Assembly: GCA_018263365.1 (NCBI GenBank)
Contig: JAANXI010000143.1
Location: 1 to 9,161 of the forward strand
Origin: Fidelibacterota bacterium
GTDB taxonomy: Bacteria; Fidelibacterota; JAANXI01
Direction: 5' to 3'
Length of the DNA: 9,161 nt
Below are positions 6,403 through 9,161 of this stretch, one piece after another. Within the stretch, counting starts at the first letter, position 1; the number at the start of each line of letters is the position of its first letter. The translations under genes and the position numbers were made by a program. The notes beneath the pieces were generated by a model. It saw only the letters and a list, made by a program, of their open reading frames with translations, was not told the DNA's origin and did not search any database.

Positions 6403-7746
6403 ATGAATCGTATACTCATTTTTGTCGGCATAATGTTGATAGTGGGGATTGTCCTCGGGAGAGCTCAATCAACCCAAAGTGAGGATGTATTGGCCCTGGA
6501 TAAGGCCATCCGGATTGCTCTGGAGAATAAAGTCGATGTCAAGATCGCCAAAAAACGGATGACCATTGCCGAAGCGGAAAAACAATCCGCCTGGTCGAAT
6601 TATCTCCCCAGCGTAAGTGCCAGTGCTCAGGGCCGACGGACAAAACAGGGAGAGGGAGAGCGTTTTTTTAATGGGATTCGTTTTCCAACTGAGGCTGCTA
6701 CTACGGAGGATTACAGTACGGGAATTTCGGTAAGTCAGAATATCTATGCAGGCGGAGCAGTCCGTAATTCAAATAAACTTGCTGATTTGGGATTGGAAAT
6801 TGGTGAAGTCAAATATAACTCTGCAAAAGAGGCGGTTGTCTTAAACGTGACCAGTGCCTATTTGGATGTACTCCGGACCCGGGAATTGATGAAGGTGTAC
6901 AAGAAGACGCTGGAGAGCAGCCAGGCGCAGGTTGAGTCTGTTCAAGAGCGGTATAATCTTGGTGCGGTTGCAAAAACTGATGTTCTCCGGGCAGAAACCC
7001 GGGCAGGTAATGATAAAATTAATCTGCTACAGCAACAGAATAGATTTAACCAGACAAAACGGAATTTAAATGTGGCGATGGGACGGAGCCCGATGGCAAC
7101 AATTGTGCTTCCGGAATTCAATTATGAAGCACCGGAAGGTCCAGCAAGTGAAACCGCGAAGAAAACAGCGCTGAATAACAGTACTACTTTACAGGAACTT
7201 GAGTTAAATATTTCCCAGAGCCGAATTTCATTGAATATGGCAAAATCAAATTTTTTACCAGATTTGGGTGGATATTTTAGTTATAACAGATCCGGTTTTA
7301 GTCCGCGGGATTTGTACAGTGATTTTAGTAAAAATTGGAGCTATACAATAGGAGTTGAGTTAAGTATTCCAATCTATAACAATTCTGCTTCTATGGGGAT
7401 GAAAACAAGACCATTAATCCAGCGGCGCCAAGCGGAATTGTCCATTGCGCAGAAGAATTATACAGATGCAAAACTGCAGATAGAATCCCAGGTGGAGAAC
7501 CTCATCCAGCAGTTAGAAACCTACGCTGAAATTATTGAGCTAAACAGATTAAACCTGCAATCCGCGGAAGAGGACTTACGATTGGCGCGAGAGCGCTACA
7601 ATGTGGGACAGGCGACCATTCTGGATGTTCTAGATGCACAGGCCAATCTCACAAACGCCCAGCAGATATTGGTATACGCAAAATTTGATGCCCAGAATGT
7701 TGAAGCACAATTGCAACGTGCAATGGGCACATTATTAGACGAGTAA
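6403..7746 (+). CDS. TolC-like outer-membrane efflux protein
   Basis: The protein has 447 residues and forms the outer-membrane and periplasmic channel of tripartite exporters. It starts with a Sec signal (MNRILIFVGIMLIVGIVLGRAQS). The internal duplication of the OEP family is clear: YLPSVSAS (67-74) pairs with FLPDLGGYF (284-292), ERYNLGAVAKTDVLRAETR (182-200) pairs with ERYNVGQATILDVLDAQAN (397-415), and barrel strands VSQNIYAGG (110-118) pair with LSIPIYNN (320-327). Long helical stretches 140-225 and 340-440 build the tunnel. No lipobox Cys is seen near the N-terminus. ATG 6403 follows AAAGGA at 6384-6389 at a rather long distance. The stretch 7201-7380, encoding the second barrel half, is only 33% GC (59 of 180 bases counted), well below its neighbours, hinting at mosaic origin or relaxed codon use. 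It sits 30 nt before the adaptor gene, its expected partner. Confidence 0.93.
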   Translation: MNRILIFVGIMLIVGIVLGRAQSTQSEDVLALDKAIRIALENKVDVKIAKKRMTIAEAEKQSAWSNYLPSVSASAQGRRTKQGEGERFFNGIRFPTEAATTEDYSTGISVSQNIYAGGAVRNSNKLADLGLEIGEVKYNSAKEAVVLNVTSAYLDVLRTRELMKVYKKTLESSQAQVESVQERYNLGAVAKTDVLRAETRAGNDKINLLQQQNRFNQTKRNLNVAMGRSPMATIVLPEFNYEAPEGPASETAKKTALNNSTTLQELELNISQSRISLNMAKSNFLPDLGGYFSYNRSGFSPRDLYSDFSKNWSYTIGVELSIPIYNNSASMGMKTRPLIQRRQAELSIAQKNYTDAKLQIESQVENLIQQLETYAEIIELNRLNLQSAEEDLRLARERYNVGQATILDVLDAQANLTNAQQILVYAKFDAQNVEAQLQRAMGTLLDE

Positions 7747-7776
7747 ATTGAAAGCAGGCGATAAGGGAGTCATTTC

Positions 7777-9060
7777 ATGTCGAATAAGAAAAAAATATTA
7801 ATCGGTTCTGGGATTGTGGTGGTGCTTGCGGTGCTGATCTTTTTTGGCACACGGGAAAAGCGGGCTAATGCCATGGAGGTGGAGACCCAGATCGTTGACG
7901 CCGGACAAATCGTGCAAAAAGTGAATGCAACTGGTCGGGTCCAGCCCGCAGTGGAAGTCAATATCTCGGCGAATGTCAGCGGCGAAATTGAGGACCTGGG
8001 GGTTGTTGAAGGTGATAAAGTCACGAAAGGGCAATTCCTCGTTCAGCTGGATAAAGAGCGCTACCAGGCTGCTTTCGATCGGGCGCAGAGTTCGGAAGCG
8101 TCCGCCCGGGCGGACGTGAAACTGGCGAAAAGTGAGCTGAAACGCGTCAGCAATCTGTATGAAAAAGGGTTGGCCAGCGAGGCGGAACTGGAACAAGCCG
8201 AGGCAAAACTGGAAAAGGCCAAAAGCAGTCTGGAACAGCAACAGGCGGCCCTGAAACAAGCCAAAGATGAGCTCTCGAAAACGAGGATCCATGCCCCCAT
8301 CGCCGGGACGGTAACACGGCTTGAAAAAGAGGTTGGTGAAATTGCGCTGGGATCCACCTTTCAGAAAGATGTTATTATGACCATTGCTGATCTGTCAACA
8401 ATGGAAGTTGTCGTGGAAGTCGATGAGAGCGACGTCATTGATGTGAGCCTCGACGATTCGGTCGAAGTGGAAGTCGATGCGTTGCCGGATACCACTTTTC
8501 ACGGAAAGGTGACCGAAATTGCGCATTCGGCAGTGACAACCGGAGCAGGCAGCCAGGAGCAGGTTACGAATTTTGAGATTACCGTTACGCTGGATCAGCG
8601 GGCGCCGGAGTTACGTCCGGGGATGACTGCAGATGTTGCCATCGTCACGGAGGTAAAGAACAAGGCCATCGTGGTTCCGATCCAGGCGATAACTGTTCGC
8701 GCACCGAAACGCATTGAATCCAAAAACCCGGCTTCGCTGGAAAATCCGGAGAAAAAGGACAACCCCGGGGCAGAAGAGAAAAAGCGAAATCCGGTCAAAC
8801 TCACCACAGAGATGGAAAAGCGCCGGGAAGAGATGGATGAAGTCGTTTTTGTCCTGAATACGGATGAGATGAAAGTTGAACAGCGAAAAGTGAACACCGG
8901 CATCAGCAGCGATACGCATTTTGAGATCATCTCCGGGCTGAATCCGGGTGAAGAAATTGTCGTCGGATCGTACCGGGCGGTCAGCCGGGAACTCGAGGAC
9001 GGAAAAGCCGTTCAGCGCATGGGTGAAGAAGAGAAGGAAGTAAACTTATACCTAAATTGA
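7777..9060 (+). CDS. HlyD/MacA-like periplasmic adaptor (membrane fusion protein)
   Basis: The protein has 427 residues and would link an inner-membrane transporter to the TolC-like channel. Residues 7-23 are one membrane anchor. The lipoyl domain is split as ATGRVQPAVEVNISANVSGEI (51-71) with VVEGDKVTKGQ (76-86), and IHAPIAGTVTRLEKEVGE (171-188). A long alpha-helical hairpin lies between (about 93-170), rich in Ala, Glu and Lys. The beta-barrel follows (205-295, VDESDV..V..DDSVEVEVDALP), and the membrane-proximal domain is at 296-310 plus 355-415. Residues 309-355 form a charged, proline-containing, probably disordered insertion in that last domain. ATG 7777 has AAGGGAG at 7763-7769. The order TolC-adaptor resembles MacAB- or YbhG-type loci, but no transporter follows within the remaining 101 nt. 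The final residues (YLN and stop) lie inside the 17-bp inverted repeat, so the native C-terminus may have been altered. Confidence 0.93.
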   Translation: MSNKKKILIGSGIVVVLAVLIFFGTREKRANAMEVETQIVDAGQIVQKVNATGRVQPAVEVNISANVSGEIEDLGVVEGDKVTKGQFLVQLDKERYQAAFDRAQSSEASARADVKLAKSELKRVSNLYEKGLASEAELEQAEAKLEKAKSSLEQQQAALKQAKDELSKTRIHAPIAGTVTRLEKEVGEIALGSTFQKDVIMTIADLSTMEVVVEVDESDVIDVSLDDSVEVEVDALPDTTFHGKVTEIAHSAVTTGAGSQEQVTNFEITVTLDQRAPELRPGMTADVAIVTEVKNKAIVVPIQAITVRAPKRIESKNPASLENPEKKDNPGAEEKKRNPVKLTTEMEKRREEMDEVVFVLNTDEMKVEQRKVNTGISSDTHFEIISGLNPGEEIVVGSYRAVSRELEDGKAVQRMGEEEKEVNLYLN

Positions 9061-9065
9061 GCGAT
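9049..9065. repeat. Right arm of the 17-bp perfect inverted repeat framing the window
   Basis: TACCTAAATTGAGCGAT is the exact reverse complement of bases 1-17. It spans the last three sense codons and the stop codon of the adaptor gene plus 5 nt beyond. Inward of the core the two arms remain loosely similar (purine-rich GA.A.GGA.GTAA on the repeat strand) with gaps. Confidence 0.75.
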
Positions 9066-9161
9066 TGTTGTGGATGAGATGTGCCAAGATGTTGAGATGA
9101 AAAGGGTTTGCGAAACCGGAGGCATACCCGGAGGGTCTGTTGAGGATTTCGCGGAGCCTTC
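9066..9161. repeat. Structured, repeat-like tail with small hairpins
   Basis: After the adaptor gene there is no convincing gene start. GGTTT-GCG-AAACC (9105-9117) and ACCC-GGA-GGGT (9126-9136) are perfect short hairpins, and CCGGAGG is repeated at 9116-9122 and 9128-9134. There is no T-run for a terminator. A frame from ATG 9079 stays open to the edge (27 codons, starting MCQDVEMKRVCETGG), but it lacks a ribosome-binding site and I do not recognise it. The pattern suggests a dispersed REP-like element that continues past the edge; that is inference. Confidence 0.4.

Noticed and set aside
7798..8292. Minus-strand open frame of 164 codons inside the adaptor gene
   Set aside because: It is antisense to the helical hairpin coding region; its Phe/Leu/Gln-rich product is the expected shadow of Lys/Glu/Ala-rich codons.
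1..9161. CRISPR array, tRNA, rRNA or transposase gene
   Set aside because: No regularly spaced repeats, cloverleaf-like segments or transposase motifs were seen on either strand.

Overview
The window is gene-dense, about 50% GC by eye, and every supported gene is on the + strand. It looks like a Gram-negative-type bacterium: there is a TolC-like outer-membrane factor, an HlyD/MacA-like periplasmic adaptor and a secreted FG-GAP propeller. The combination of a Yip1-domain protein, an outer-membrane efflux protein and an adaptor, next to a GntR/YtrA-type ABC locus, suggests a member of the FCB assemblage (Calditrichota, Marinimicrobia, Balneolota or relatives). That placement is a low-confidence inference; no marker gene is present.

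Region 1 (1-141) is an upstream control region with a candidate extended -10 promoter and a GTGTT-N12-AACAC inverted repeat resembling a YtrA-family operator. Region 2 (142-5375) is a tightly packed six-gene unit: a GntR/YtrA-family repressor, an ABC ATPase, an ABC-2-type permease, a second ABC ATPase, a secreted FG-GAP/VCBS beta-propeller protein and a second ABC-2-type permease. Adjacent genes overlap by 3-14 nt or are 4 nt apart, so one translationally coupled mRNA is likely. It appears to encode two ABC exporters, or one composite exporter, with a calcium-binding-type propeller placed between the second ATPase and its probable permease.

Region 3 (5376-5564) is a 189-bp spacer. It contains an AT-rich element of inverted and direct repeats, a small open frame interrupted by one stop codon, and a sequence resembling a sigma-54 promoter. 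Region 4 (5565-9060) holds a Yip1-family membrane protein, a TolC-like outer-membrane factor and an HlyD/MacA-like adaptor, 28 and 30 nt apart. The adaptor and channel could form the periplasmic and outer-membrane parts of a tripartite exporter. Its inner-membrane motor is either beyond the right edge (MacB-like) or is supplied by the ABC-2 transporters upstream.

Region 5 (9061-9161) is a short tail with small hairpins and direct repeats and no convincing gene. The most unusual structural feature is a perfect 17-bp inverted repeat: bases 1-17 are the exact reverse complement of bases 9049-9065, so the whole locus is framed by it, and the right copy includes the stop codon of the adaptor gene. 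If the window is a complete contig, this suggests that both ends lie in copies of one dispersed repeat. I see no tRNA, rRNA, CRISPR array or recognisable transposase.
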